This document shows, in pieces, positions 27,159-35,478 of a stretch of 64,000 bases of DNA (positions are counted from its first letter, which is position 1; every line of letters begins with the position of its first letter). The position numbers and the translations under genes are program-made. Origin of the DNA: Pseudoluteimonas sp047602125 (GTDB lineage: Bacteria; Pseudomonadota; Gammaproteobacteria; Xanthomonadales; Xanthomonadaceae); the NCBI GenBank assembly GCA_047602125.1, contig JASGIB010000001.1:1302001-1366000 (forward strand), given 5' to 3'. Below the pieces are notes generated by a model. The model ran no database searches. It was not told where the DNA came from and worked only from the letters and a program-made list of their open reading frames with translations.

Positions 27159-29499
27159 CGCGTTGCATCGCGACATCGTGCCGCGCGATCAGCAGGCCGA
27201 GCACGAAGTTGCCGACCACGCCGATCGTTACCGTGCTGCCGATCGCGCGCAGTACCGGGATCGACGACAACGCGAGCAGCAGGAACACCAGCAACGTGGT
27301 CAGGCTGCACACCACCAGCGCGTGCAGGGTGCGCAGCTGGTCGGCGTGGTCGTCGCCGGCATGGTCGAAGAACAATGCGTAGTCGAGGCCGAGGCCTGCG
27401 GCGAGGATCAGCGCGACCAGGTGGAACAACGTGAGTTCGACGCCGGACACGCGCAGCACGGCGAGGATCAGCAGCGTGGTCAACGCCATCGGCAGCAGCA
27501 CGCGTAACACGCGGCGCGGGGCGCGCAGCGCGAGCCATACCGTCAGCGCCAGCAGCACCGCGGCGCCGGCCAGCGCCCACAGCACGCGCTCGCGATAGGC
27601 GACGACCAGCGATTCCGACGCATCCTTGAGGTCGAGCAATTCCGCGCCGTGCGCGGATGCGAGTTTCGAAAGCGTAGCGGGATCGCGGATGCCGGCCAGC
27701 GACACGAGCGCGGTCGCGTCGCCGGGATGCGCCAGCAACAGGCCGGAGACGCTGGCCTCGAGCGGTGTGCCGGCGAGATCGGAGATCTCGAGCGGCTTCG
27801 CGTTGCGCGCGGCCGCGAGGTCTTGCAGGAACGGCGAGAACGCATCGTCGCGGAACGGCAAATCCCGCGACGCCTCGGCGAGCGCAACTTGCGCCTGTGC
27901 CGCGCCAGGCAGGCGCGATTGGCGCGCGCGCTGCAATTCCGCGCTCGGCAGGTAGCGCGCGGCCATGTCGTAGCTGGCGAGGTTCCTGTTCGCGACTTCC
28001 GCATCCAGCGCGGGCCGCAGTGCTTCGGATTTTTCGAGGACAGATTCGGCATCGTTGCCGCGGATCGCGAGCAGGTAGCGCACGTCCGGCGCGCCGAGTT
28101 CCGAACGCAATTGCGCATCGCGCGCCAGCGCCGCCGGCGGCACCGGCGTGAGCCTGGACAGGTCGTTCTGCCAGAACGGCGCGTGCGGCAGCACGATGCA
28201 GGCGATCGCGAGCGCGGCGAGCAGCGTCCACCAGCGCAGGCGCGGGCGCGGCACGCGCTCGATCGCGTCCCAGAGTTTTTCCACCCACGGCCAAGAAGCC
28301 GGATCGCGCGGCGCCGGATCCAGCAGCGCCGGCAACAGCAGGCGCGTGGTCAATGCCGCCGTCAGCAGTCCGACGATGGTGAACACCGCGAGTTGCTGCA
28401 GGCCATCGACGCCGGAGAGCAGGAAAGTGACGTAGGCGATGCAGGTCGAGGCCACGCCGGTGGCGAGCGTCGGCCAGATCGCGCGCGCGTTCTGCCACGG
28501 CGTGATCCCGGCGCGCTGGTGCGAGAACAGGTGGATCGGATAGTCCTGGACCACGCCGATCAGGGTGAATCCGAAGGCGACGGTGATGCCGTGCACGCCG
28601 CCGGCGAACCACCACGCGACTGCGGCGAGCCCGGCAAGACCCGCGCTCGCGAGCGGCAGTACGCCGAACAGCGGCTGCTTCCAGCTGCGATAGGCGAGCA
28701 CCAGCAACACGACGAGGCCGATCGTGTCGAAGCTGCCGATCCAGCTCGCCTCGCGTTGCGTGCGCCCGCCGATCTCGACCGAGAACGCGCCCGGCCCGCT
28801 CAGTTCCATGCGCGAGCCGCTGTCGCCGCGTACCTTGGCGAACGCGGATTGCAGCGCCGCGACCGCGTCCTGCTGTCCGGTGGGATCGAAGCCGGGCGCG
28901 ACGGTCTGCACCGCGAGCAGGGCTTCGCGTCCCTTCGCATCGAACCACGCGTCGTACAGGCGCTGCGGTGCGTTCGCCGGTTGCCAGCTTTCGGCCAGCT
29001 TGAGCGTTTCCAGGGTCGGATCCGACGGCAACAGCGGTTCGATCATCGCCGCCGCCGGCGAGCCGAGGTCCTGCACGCGCTGCTGCAGTTCGTCGCGCAG
29101 GGTGTCGGCGTCGAACCGTCCTTCGTCCAGCGTCGGCGACAGCAGGTAGCGATACGGCCGCAGGCGTTCGGGGATCGCATCGAGCCCGACCTCGCCGCCG
29201 TTGGCGACGAAGGCGAAGCGCTTGTCCTGCGACAGCGCTTCGCGCAGTGCCTGCGATTGCGCGGCGAGGGTTTCGGGTTTCGCGCCGGACAGCGCGACCA
29301 GCAGCAGGCGCGAACCCGGGCCTTCGCCGAGTTCGTCCAGCAGCAGCTTCTGCGCCGGCGTGCGCGCCTCGGGCATGAACTTGCGCAGGTCGCCGCTGAG
29401 CGCGAGCCGCTGCGACAGCCAACAGCCGCCGAGCAGCAGCAGCGCCAGCCACAGCAACGCGAAGGAAAGGCGGACGGGCGCCGTCAGGGGGCGTGGCAT
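27151..29499 (-). CDS. MMPL/RND-family exporter of the pigment cluster
   Basis: A 782-residue inner-membrane protein with the two-fold MMPL layout: one N-terminal helix (LSFALLWLALLLLGGCWL), a large periplasmic loop, five helices, then a repeat of the same pattern. FGFTLIGVVQDYPIHLFSH near 350 and AAGLGLDYALFFDHAG near 715 are the GxxxDY-type membrane motifs of this family, where the Asp takes part in proton relay. It probably exports the polyene lipid toward the outer membrane together with the LolA-like protein just upstream. Confidence 0.85.
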   Translation of the reverse strand: MPRPLTAPVRLSFALLWLALLLLGGCWLSQRLALSGDLRKFMPEARTPAQKLLLDELGEGPGSRLLLVALSGAKPETLAAQSQALREALSQDKRFAFVANGGEVGLDAIPERLRPYRYLLSPTLDEGRFDADTLRDELQQRVQDLGSPAAAMIEPLLPSDPTLETLKLAESWQPANAPQRLYDAWFDAKGREALLAVQTVAPGFDPTGQQDAVAALQSAFAKVRGDSGSRMELSGPGAFSVEIGGRTQREASWIGSFDTIGLVVLLVLAYRSWKQPLFGVLPLASAGLAGLAAVAWWFAGGVHGITVAFGFTLIGVVQDYPIHLFSHQRAGITPWQNARAIWPTLATGVASTCIAYVTFLLSGVDGLQQLAVFTIVGLLTAALTTRLLLPALLDPAPRDPASWPWVEKLWDAIERVPRPRLRWWTLLAALAIACIVLPHAPFWQNDLSRLTPVPPAALARDAQLRSELGAPDVRYLLAIRGNDAESVLEKSEALRPALDAEVANRNLASYDMAARYLPSAELQRARQSRLPGAAQAQVALAEASRDLPFRDDAFSPFLQDLAAARNAKPLEISDLAGTPLEASVSGLLLAHPGDATALVSLAGIRDPATLSKLASAHGAELLDLKDASESLVVAYRERVLWALAGAAVLLALTVWLALRAPRRVLRVLLPMALTTLLILAVLRVSGVELTLFHLVALILAAGLGLDYALFFDHAGDDHADQLRTLHALVVCSLTTLLVFLLLALSSIPVLRAIGSTVTIGVVGNFVLGLLIARHDVAMQRDE

Positions 29500-29542
29500 G
29501 CGCGGACTCGGGAAGAATCGCGCATAGCCTAAACGGGATCGC

Positions 29543-30208
29543 TCAATCCGCGGTGCACAGCGCGGCCAGCGCCTTGCCGTCGGCGACGCCCTGGGCCGCG
29601 CGCGCCGCGGACGCGAGCAGGGTGCGCTGCACTTCGCCGCCGCGCGCGGGGTTGGTTTCGATGCAGCGCAGTTCCGCGCCGCGACCATGCAGCACGATGT
29701 CTCGTACCTTCGCCGCCAGCGCAGCATCGCGCGGCACCATGGTCAGGGTCCAGTGCTGGCGCGTGCCCGCGGTGTCGATGCGGTAATGCCGTTCCAGCGT
29801 CGCGCCGTCGCCGGCCAGCAACGCGCCGAAACTCGCCTGCAGGCCGGCCAGTTCCGGTACCCGCGACAGCGCGAAGCTGCGCGAACGCGTGCCGCGCACG
29901 ATGGTCGCCTGCCCTTCGCGGATCGTGGTCGTTTCCGCGTACGGCGCCCGCACGTCGCGCACCAGGGTCGCATCGTCCGGACGCCGGTATTCGCCGCTGA
30001 TCCGCAGCGGCGCCTTCAACAGCGGCGAATCGCGCAGTTCGACGAAGTCGGTCTTGGTCGGCGCCGGCTGCGCCAGTTGCCGCAACACCCAGGCGCCGTC
30101 GGCGACGGCACCGACGGTGTCAGGCGTGGCCGCCGACGCCGATGCGATCGTGCCCGCGCCGATCAGCAGCGGCAGCGCGCGCCACCGGCGTTTCCGCGGC
30201 ATGGGCAT
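29543..30208 (-). CDS. LolA-like periplasmic carrier of the pigment cluster
   Basis: A 221-residue exported protein (signal ALPLLIGAGTIASASA) with an outer-membrane lipoprotein carrier-like beta-sheet domain: LRQLAQPAPTKTDFVELRDSP, then LRISGEYRRPDD and LVRDVRAPYAET. LolA-like proteins are regular members of aryl-polyene clusters and are thought to carry the lipid-linked pigment across the periplasm. Its start (ATG 30208, or 30202) lies ~85 bases inside the acyltransferase frame. Confidence 0.75.
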   Translation of the reverse strand: MPMPRKRRWRALPLLIGAGTIASASAATPDTVGAVADGAWVLRQLAQPAPTKTDFVELRDSPLLKAPLRISGEYRRPDDATLVRDVRAPYAETTTIREGQATIVRGTRSRSFALSRVPELAGLQASFGALLAGDGATLERHYRIDTAGTRQHWTLTMVPRDAALAAKVRDIVLHGRGAELRCIETNPARGGEVQRTLLASAARAAQGVADGKALAALCTAD

Positions 30209-31106
30209 CGCGATGGTCCCAGAAGTCATAGAAGTTGAACCAGTTGAACGGGGCCGTGCGCGCATGATGTTCCAACCGTTCGGCATAACGGCGGATGAGC
30301 GCCGCGAGCTCGGTGCGCCTTTGCTGGCGCGGGATGTCGAGCCCGTCGCTGAAGGTTTCGAACACCAGGTCGTAGCGGTTGCCGCCGCGGTACAGGCCGA
30401 AACCGAGCACCACCGGCACCTTCAGCGCCGCGGCGACCAGCCACGGAGACAGCGGGAAGCGCGCCGGCGAACCGAGGAAGGGCGCGTCCGCGGTGTGCTC
30501 GCCGCGGTGCACGCGGTCGGCGAGCAGCGCGACCAGCGCGCCGGACTGCACCGCCCGCTGGATCTCCAGCATCAGCGAAGGCCCGTCCTGGCCGGCATCG
30601 ATCACGCCCGCGGCGATCTCCGGGTTGAGCTCGTCCAGCAATTGCGTCATCGCCGGGTTGTGGCCCTTGTCCAGCACCACGCGGATCACGTAGTCCGGGC
30701 GTCGCCGCGCGAGCACGCGCAGCACCTCGAAACTGCCCAGGTGCGAACCGAGCAGCAACACGCCACGACGCCGGTCGAGCGCATGGTGCAGGCCGTCGAG
30801 CCCGGCGATGGTGACGTCGAAGCGTTCGAGCTGGCCGCCGAGCAGGAACACCCGGTCGAGGATGGTCGAGGCGAAGCAGTGGATGTGCCGGGCCACGTCC
30901 CACCAGGTCGCGCGGCGGCCGAGCACGCGCGCGAGGTAATCGAGCGAATCGCGCCGCTCCGCGGTCCGCCGCAGCAGGAAATACACGGTGATGAACGGCA
31001 GCAGCGAGCGCGCGACCGGGCGTCCGCCGTAACGGCCGATGCCGCGGATCAGCCAGATCGCGAAACGGCCGCCGCCTTCGCGTCGCTGCTTCCAGTCGCC
31101 GCTCAT
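30120..31106 (-). CDS. LpxL/HtrB-like acyltransferase of the pigment cluster
   Basis: A 328-residue membrane-associated acyltransferase. The catalytic HxxxxE is in LLLGSHLGSFEVLRVL (about 143), and FNWFNFYDFW near 298 corresponds to the usual C-terminal end of this family. In aryl-polyene systems such enzymes attach the polyene acyl chain to a lipid anchor. About 25 residues after FDFW (Ala/Arg-rich) have no family counterpart and overlap the start of the LolA-like gene. The ATG overlaps the dehydratase stop by four bases. Confidence 0.82.
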   Translation of the reverse strand: MSGDWKQRREGGGRFAIWLIRGIGRYGGRPVARSLLPFITVYFLLRRTAERRDSLDYLARVLGRRATWWDVARHIHCFASTILDRVFLLGGQLERFDVTIAGLDGLHHALDRRRGVLLLGSHLGSFEVLRVLARRRPDYVIRVVLDKGHNPAMTQLLDELNPEIAAGVIDAGQDGPSLMLEIQRAVQSGALVALLADRVHRGEHTADAPFLGSPARFPLSPWLVAAALKVPVVLGFGLYRGGNRYDLVFETFSDGLDIPRQQRRTELAALIRRYAERLEHHARTAPFNWFNFYDFWDHRDAHAAETPVARAAAADRRGHDRIGVGGHA

Positions 31107-31453
31107 GCCGCCACGACCTCGCCGCTGGCGATCACCGCGTCGCCGCGCAACACGCGGAAATGCCAGTTCGGCGCTGCGCCCTCGACCACGACCTCGGCCT
31201 GTTCGCCGGGCAGCAGCGGTTGCAGGAACTTCACCTGCGGCAGCCGCGTCGCGGCCAATGGGCCGTGAGTGGCTTCGATCGCGGCGACGACCCGTTCGAG
31301 CACCAGCACGCCGGGCACCACCGGTGCGCCGGGGAAGTGGCCGGGAAGACTGGGGTGCGAAGGATCGACGACGAAGCGCATGCGCGCGGAAGGATGCGTC
31401 GCGCCCCGCGCCGTCGCAAGCACCGGATCGCGAAAATCAGCGGAACAGCCCAT
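31103..31453 (-). CDS. FabZ-like hotdog dehydratase of the cluster (ApeI-like)
   Basis: A protein of up to 116 residues with HPSLPGHFPGAPVVPGVLVLE, the FabA/FabZ active-site pattern (GHFPxxPxxPGV) whose His is catalytic. It is the probable partner of the other dehydratase at 26718-27158. Two starts are possible: the ATG at 31453, overlapping the upstream stop by 17 bases, or the ATG at 31381 (MRFVVDPSHPSLPG), which matches the core domain better. Confidence 0.78.
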   Translation of the reverse strand: MGCSADFRDPVLATARGATHPSARMRFVVDPSHPSLPGHFPGAPVVPGVLVLERVVAAIEATHGPLAATRLPQVKFLQPLLPGEQAEVVVEGAAPNWHFRVLRGDAVIASGEVVAA

Positions 31454-32135
31454 TCCAGAAACCCGGGCCGAGCGCTGCCATGCGTTTCGCGAAATCCAGC
31501 GGCCCGTGGTAGCGCCCTGGGAAGCGGTGCGAGCGATACAGGAATTCGGCCACCATCAGGCCGCCGATCAGGCCGTAGGTCGCGCCGTTCGCGCACCACG
31601 ACCACAGCGCCTCGCCGACCGGCCACGGCGTGGCGATGCCGAAGCTGGCGAGCAGGCCGCGCGGCACCGCGAGCAGTGCCAACGCCAGGTTCAAGACCGC
31701 CAGCAGCGCCAGCACCACGGCCCACACGCCGGTGAGCCTGCGGGTGTAGCGCGCGATGGCGGGCTCGAGCTGCGCCGGATCCCTGTTTTCGAGCGCCGAC
31801 ACGATGCGGCTGATCAGCGGCACGCGTCCGCGGCGCAGCGTGCGCGCGAAGCCCCACGCCACCAGCCCGACGAACAGCACCGGCACCAGCAACGGCGGCA
31901 CCAGCGCGTAGTGCGTGTGCGCCAGCCATGCCGCAGCCAGCGCGATGCCCGCGAGCAGGATCCATGCGCGCAGCCGTCCGCCTGCCAACGCAGGCAGCAG
32001 CAGGATCAGGGCGATGTCGAAGCTCGCCAGCGCCGCGAGCGCGCCGCTCGCGCGGGCGCTGGCCGCGTGCGCAAGGAATGGATACGCAGCCGCGAGCGCG
32101 ATGCGGCCGGCGACGAGCGCGACGTTGCGGTTCAA
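31437..32135 (-). CDS. Polytopic membrane protein of the pigment cluster (COG4648-like)
   Basis: A 232-residue protein with about six hydrophobic segments, including IALAAAYPFLAHAASA, LALLAVLNLALALLAVP and the conserved C-terminal FLYRSHRFPGRYHGPLDFA. This resembles the COG4648 membrane protein found beside the ACP gene in aryl-polyene clusters; its role is undefined. The start is a TTG at 32135 that overlaps the ACP stop as TTGA. No ATG is available, and the TTG fits translational coupling. Confidence 0.72.
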   Translation of the reverse strand: MNRNVALVAGRIALAAAYPFLAHAASARASGALAALASFDIALILLLPALAGGRLRAWILLAGIALAAAWLAHTHYALVPPLLVPVLFVGLVAWGFARTLRRGRVPLISRIVSALENRDPAQLEPAIARYTRRLTGVWAVVLALLAVLNLALALLAVPRGLLASFGIATPWPVGEALWSWCANGATYGLIGGLMVAEFLYRSHRFPGRYHGPLDFAKRMAALGPGFWNGLFR

Positions 32136-32404
32136 CCCGCGGTCTTGTGCTGTTCGACGTAGGCCGACAGCGCGCGCAGCGAGGCGAAGGCGCGGCGGTT
32201 GTCCTCGTTGTCGGAACGCAGCTGGAATCCGTAGCGCTGCGAGATCGCGAGCGCGAGCTCGAGCGCGTCGATCGAATCCAGGCCGAGGCCGGCGTTGAAC
32301 AGCGGCGCCTCCGGATCGATGCCGGCGGGATCGACCCCCTCCAGGTTCAGGCTTTCGACCAAAAGCCCGGCGAGCGCGGCTTCGGCTTGGGTTTGCGACG
32401 ACAT
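32132..32404 (-). CDS. Acyl carrier protein of the pigment cluster
   Basis: A 90-residue acidic ACP. The phosphopantetheine attachment serine is in GLGLDSIDALELAL (about residue 40), preceded by the usual acidic helix. It carries the hydroxybenzoyl starter and the growing polyene. It is the first gene of the leftward operon; the start is the ATG at 32404 (MSSQTQAEAAL). In Xanthomonas the equivalent is XanC. Only one ACP gene is visible in the window, whereas some aryl-polyene clusters have two. Confidence 0.87.
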   Translation of the reverse strand: MSSQTQAEAALAGLLVESLNLEGVDPAGIDPEAPLFNAGLGLDSIDALELALAISQRYGFQLRSDNEDNRRAFASLRALSAYVEQHKTAG

Positions 32405-32538
32405 CCTCGGTTTTCCCCCTTGTACAGGGGCGCAACGATCCGGCATCGCGCCGCGCTTGGCAACCTCGCGCCGCTTCCGCGGTGGCGCCGGCTATCATGA
32501 ACCGGGGACGCAATCGCGACACGGGACCGCAGCACCGC
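32405..32538. promoter_or_regulatory. Divergent promoter region between the two pigment operons
   Basis: The 134 bases separate the ACP gene (leftward) from the flavoprotein/xanB2 pair (rightward) and must contain both promoters. A T/C-rich stretch lies at 32408-32424 (GGTTTTCCCCCTTGTAC). No clear -35/-10 pair or operator could be assigned by eye. Confidence 0.45.
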
Positions 32539-33876
32539 ATGGAATCCGCCGACAGCACGCAACACGACGCCTCGGCCGCGGCCCTCGAAACCCCCGACGT
32601 GCTGGTGATCGGCGGCGGCCCGGCCGGCAGCACCGCGGCCGCGCTGCTGGCGCGCAAGGGCTGGCGGGTCACGATCCTCGAAAAGGCGCGGCACCCGCGC
32701 TTCCACATCGGCGAATCGCTGCTGCCCATGAACATGCCGATCCTCGAGCGCCTCGGCGTGCTCGACCAGGTGCGCGACATCGGCGTGCTCAAGCTCGGCG
32801 CGGACTTCCCCGCCGACGACGGCAGTTTCAACGTGTTCGATTTCGGCCGCACGCTGCGCGGCGAGTCGGATTACGCCTTCCACGTGAAGCGCGAGGAATT
32901 CGACCAGCTGCTGTTCGAGCACGCGCGCGAATGCGGCGCGGACGCGCGCGAGGAGACCAGGGTGGACGCCGTCGCGTTCGACGCCGACGGCGCGATCACC
33001 GTGTCCGCCGGCGACGCGCGCTTCCGCCCGCGCTACCTGCTCGACGCCAGCGGCCGCGACGCCTTCCTCGGCGGCAAGCTCGGGATCAAGCGCCGCAACG
33101 CGCACCATGCCTCGGCCGCGGTGTTCAGCCATTTCCGCGGCGTGCGCCGGCGCGAGGGCCGCGACGCCGGCAACGTCAGCATCTACCGCCACGGGCATGG
33201 CTGGATCTGGCTGATCCCGCTGCGCGACGGCAGCATGAGCGCGGGCGCGGTGTGCTTCCCCGAATACCTCAAGCAGCGCCGAGGCGACAGCGAGGGCTTC
33301 CTGCTGCGCACGCTGCACTCGGTGCCCGAGGTGGCCGAACGCATGCGCGGCGCAGAACGCGTGGCGCCGGTGCACGTGACCGGCAATTACGCCTACGACT
33401 GCACGCGCATGCACGGCCGCCACTGGAGCCTGGTGGGCGATGCGTATTCGTTCGTCGACCCCATGTTCTCCTCCGGCGTGTTCCTGGCCATGCATTCGGC
33501 GGAAAAGATCGCGGACATGGTCGATGCCGCGCTGCGCGAACCCGCGCGCGAGGCCGCGCTGCAGCGCGCGATGCAGCGCCCGTTCGACGCCGGCCTCGAC
33601 GAATTCAAGTGGTTCATCTACCGCTTCACCTCGCCGACGATGAAGCACCTGTTCGCCAACCCGCGCAACGTGTGGCGGGTCGAGGAGGCGGTGGTGTCGA
33701 TGCTCGCCGGCGACGTGTTCGACGCGCGCCCGGTGCTGCGCCGGCTGCGCGTGTTCCGCGCGATCTACGCGCTGACCGCGATCGGCATGGCGCCGCGCGC
33801 GTGGCGCGCGTGGCGCAACCGCCGCCGGCAGCTCGCGGTCGAGGTGCAGGGCGAAACCCTGCAACGGGAGGAATGA
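32539..33876 (+). CDS. FAD-dependent halogenase-like flavoprotein beside xanB2
   Basis: A 445-residue flavoprotein with VLVIGGGPAGSTAAALLARKG near residue 20, then FHIGESLLP near 58, HGWIWLIPL near 220 and WSLVGDAYSFVDPMFSSG near 300. GWIWLIP contains WxWxIP, the flavin-dependent halogenase signature, and FHIGESLLP is shared with the CmlS/PltA-type branch. Xanthomonadins are brominated, so a halogenase is expected; a monooxygenase is the alternative. The start is the ATG at 32539, and the stop overlaps the xanB2 start. Confidence 0.78.
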   Translation: MESADSTQHDASAAALETPDVLVIGGGPAGSTAAALLARKGWRVTILEKARHPRFHIGESLLPMNMPILERLGVLDQVRDIGVLKLGADFPADDGSFNVFDFGRTLRGESDYAFHVKREEFDQLLFEHARECGADAREETRVDAVAFDADGAITVSAGDARFRPRYLLDASGRDAFLGGKLGIKRRNAHHASAAVFSHFRGVRRREGRDAGNVSIYRHGHGWIWLIPLRDGSMSAGAVCFPEYLKQRRGDSEGFLLRTLHSVPEVAERMRGAERVAPVHVTGNYAYDCTRMHGRHWSLVGDAYSFVDPMFSSGVFLAMHSAEKIADMVDAALREPAREAALQRAMQRPFDAGLDEFKWFIYRFTSPTMKHLFANPRNVWRVEEAVVSMLAGDVFDARPVLRRLRVFRAIYALTAIGMAPRAWRAWRNRRRQLAVEVQGETLQREE

Positions 33877-34877
33877 TGGGCAACGGAACGCCATCGCTGC
33901 GGGTCGATTACGCCGAGCCGGGCACCCTGGACGGATGGCTGGCCCACGACGACGTGCTCGCCGTGTTCGGTTTCGGCAACGAGGCCCCGCGCAGCGACGA
34001 CCCGCGCTACCTGCGCGTGCCGTTGCAACCGCACGGCGCGGGCCTGCTCGAGGTCTGGCGCACGCACGCGCCTGTGGCGAGCGGCCGCGATGGCGACATC
34101 GCCTGGGCCGGCAACCGGGAACTGGGCTTCGGCGTGATCGAGGTCGCCGAAGGCGAAGGCGGCATCGCCGCCGCGGCCGAACACGCCTATGCGCGGCTCA
34201 CCTCGTTCATCGCCGGCGGCCGCACCCCGCACCTGCTGCGGATCTGGAACTACCTCGACGCGATCACCGAAGGCGAAGGCGATTCCGAACGCTACCGCCA
34301 GTTCTGCGTCGGCCGCGCACGCGGGCTCGGCGCCTTCGACGCGCAGACCCTGCCGGCCGCGACCGCGATCGGTCGCTGCGACGACGCGCGCGTGATCCAG
34401 ATCTACTGGCTGTCTTCGGCCGTGCCCGGGACACCGGTGGAAAACCCGCGCCAGGTCAGCGCCTACCGCTATCCGCGCCAGTACGGCCCGCAGGCGCCGA
34501 GCTTCGCCCGCGCGATGCTGCCGCCGGCAGGCTCGGCGATGCCGCTGCTGCTGTCGGGCACCGCCAGCGTGGTCGGGCATCGCTCGCTGCATGCGGGGCA
34601 GCTGCAGGCGCAACTCGACGAGACCTTCGCCAATTTCGACAGCCTCATCGGCGCCGCGCGCGACCACGCGCCGACGCTGCCCGCGCATTTCGGCGCCGGT
34701 ACCCGGCTCAAGGTCTACGTGCGCGAACGCGGCGACCTGCCGCTGGTGGCCGAGGCCTTCGCGAACCGCTTCGGCGGCGGCGTGCCGCACATGATCCTGC
34801 ATGCGGTGATCTGCCGGCGCGACCTCGCGGTCGAAATCGACGGCGTGCACGACGCGCTCCCCGCCATCGCAAACTGA
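33873..34877 (+). CDS. xanB2: XanB2-type chorismatase (3-/4-hydroxybenzoate synthase)
   Basis: This 334-residue enzyme of the chorismatase family (FkbO/Hyg5/XanB2) hydrolyses chorismate to hydroxybenzoate, the aryl starter of xanthomonadin and a precursor for ubiquinone. Characteristic segments are LLRIWNYLDAITEGEGD, YRQFCVGRARGLGAF and ASVVGHRSLHAGQLQAQ, with Arg and Glu residues positioned as in the family. GGGAGGA lies just upstream; two adjacent ATGs (33873 and 33876) are in frame and the second has the better spacing. The cluster's starter ligase is at 43181-44524. Confidence 0.92.
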   Translation: MMGNGTPSLRVDYAEPGTLDGWLAHDDVLAVFGFGNEAPRSDDPRYLRVPLQPHGAGLLEVWRTHAPVASGRDGDIAWAGNRELGFGVIEVAEGEGGIAAAAEHAYARLTSFIAGGRTPHLLRIWNYLDAITEGEGDSERYRQFCVGRARGLGAFDAQTLPAATAIGRCDDARVIQIYWLSSAVPGTPVENPRQVSAYRYPRQYGPQAPSFARAMLPPAGSAMPLLLSGTASVVGHRSLHAGQLQAQLDETFANFDSLIGAARDHAPTLPAHFGAGTRLKVYVRERGDLPLVAEAFANRFGGGVPHMILHAVICRRDLAVEIDGVHDALPAIAN

Positions 34878-35046
34878 ATGGGCCGGACGGCCCCGGCTGC
34901 TGCGATGCACTATTGAGCCCCAACCGCATCCGTCGCACACTCGGGCCAGGCGGGGGCTCTCCCTGCCGGCCCAACCGCACGACCGACTATCGCGATCAGA
35001 CGGGATCGTGGGGAAACGCATCTCTACAGACGAGGGGATCTGGAAC

Positions 35047-35478
35047 ATGAAAAAGGCAACACCTGCTCTGCTGCTCGCGGGACTGGCCGTTTCGGCCTGC
35101 CTGCAGGCCCAGGCCGCCGAACCACAAGCCAACCAGCCGCAGGCCGCGGTCGACACCGGCAATGCGGTGATGGTCGGCATCGATGCCAAGACCGGCAAGC
35201 TGCGCCCGCTGACCGCGAACGAGGCCAAGGCGCTCGCCGCCCGGGCAGCCGCCATGCCCCGCCAGAACGTCGCCAACGCGAAGCGGGCCCCGCGCACGCC
35301 GGCCGAGGCACGCGCCACCATGCGCCGCCATCCCAACGGCGCCATCTCGATGCGCGCCCCGCTCTCCTCGCTGACCACGGTGCAGGCGGTCCGCGCCGCC
35401 GACGGCAGCCTGCAAGTCATCGAAAACGACGGCGATTCGCCGACCGCGGTTCCGCAGACGAAGGAGGTGTCGGAATGA
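35047..35478 (+). CDS. Exported post-PEP-CTERM-1-like companion protein
   Basis: A 143-residue protein with a signal peptide (PALLLAGLAVSACLQAQAA) and the segment VGIDAKTGKLRPLTANEAKAL, which resembles the post-PEP-CTERM-1 domain (family name from memory). The rest is Ala/Arg-rich and probably flexible. The start ATG at 35047 follows GAGGGG. It overlaps the next gene by four bases (ATGA), so it is produced with the protease and may act as an export or activation partner. That last point is inference. Confidence 0.62.
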   Translation: MKKATPALLLAGLAVSACLQAQAAEPQANQPQAAVDTGNAVMVGIDAKTGKLRPLTANEAKALAARAAAMPRQNVANAKRAPRTPAEARATMRRHPNGAISMRAPLSSLTTVQAVRAADGSLQVIENDGDSPTAVPQTKEVSE

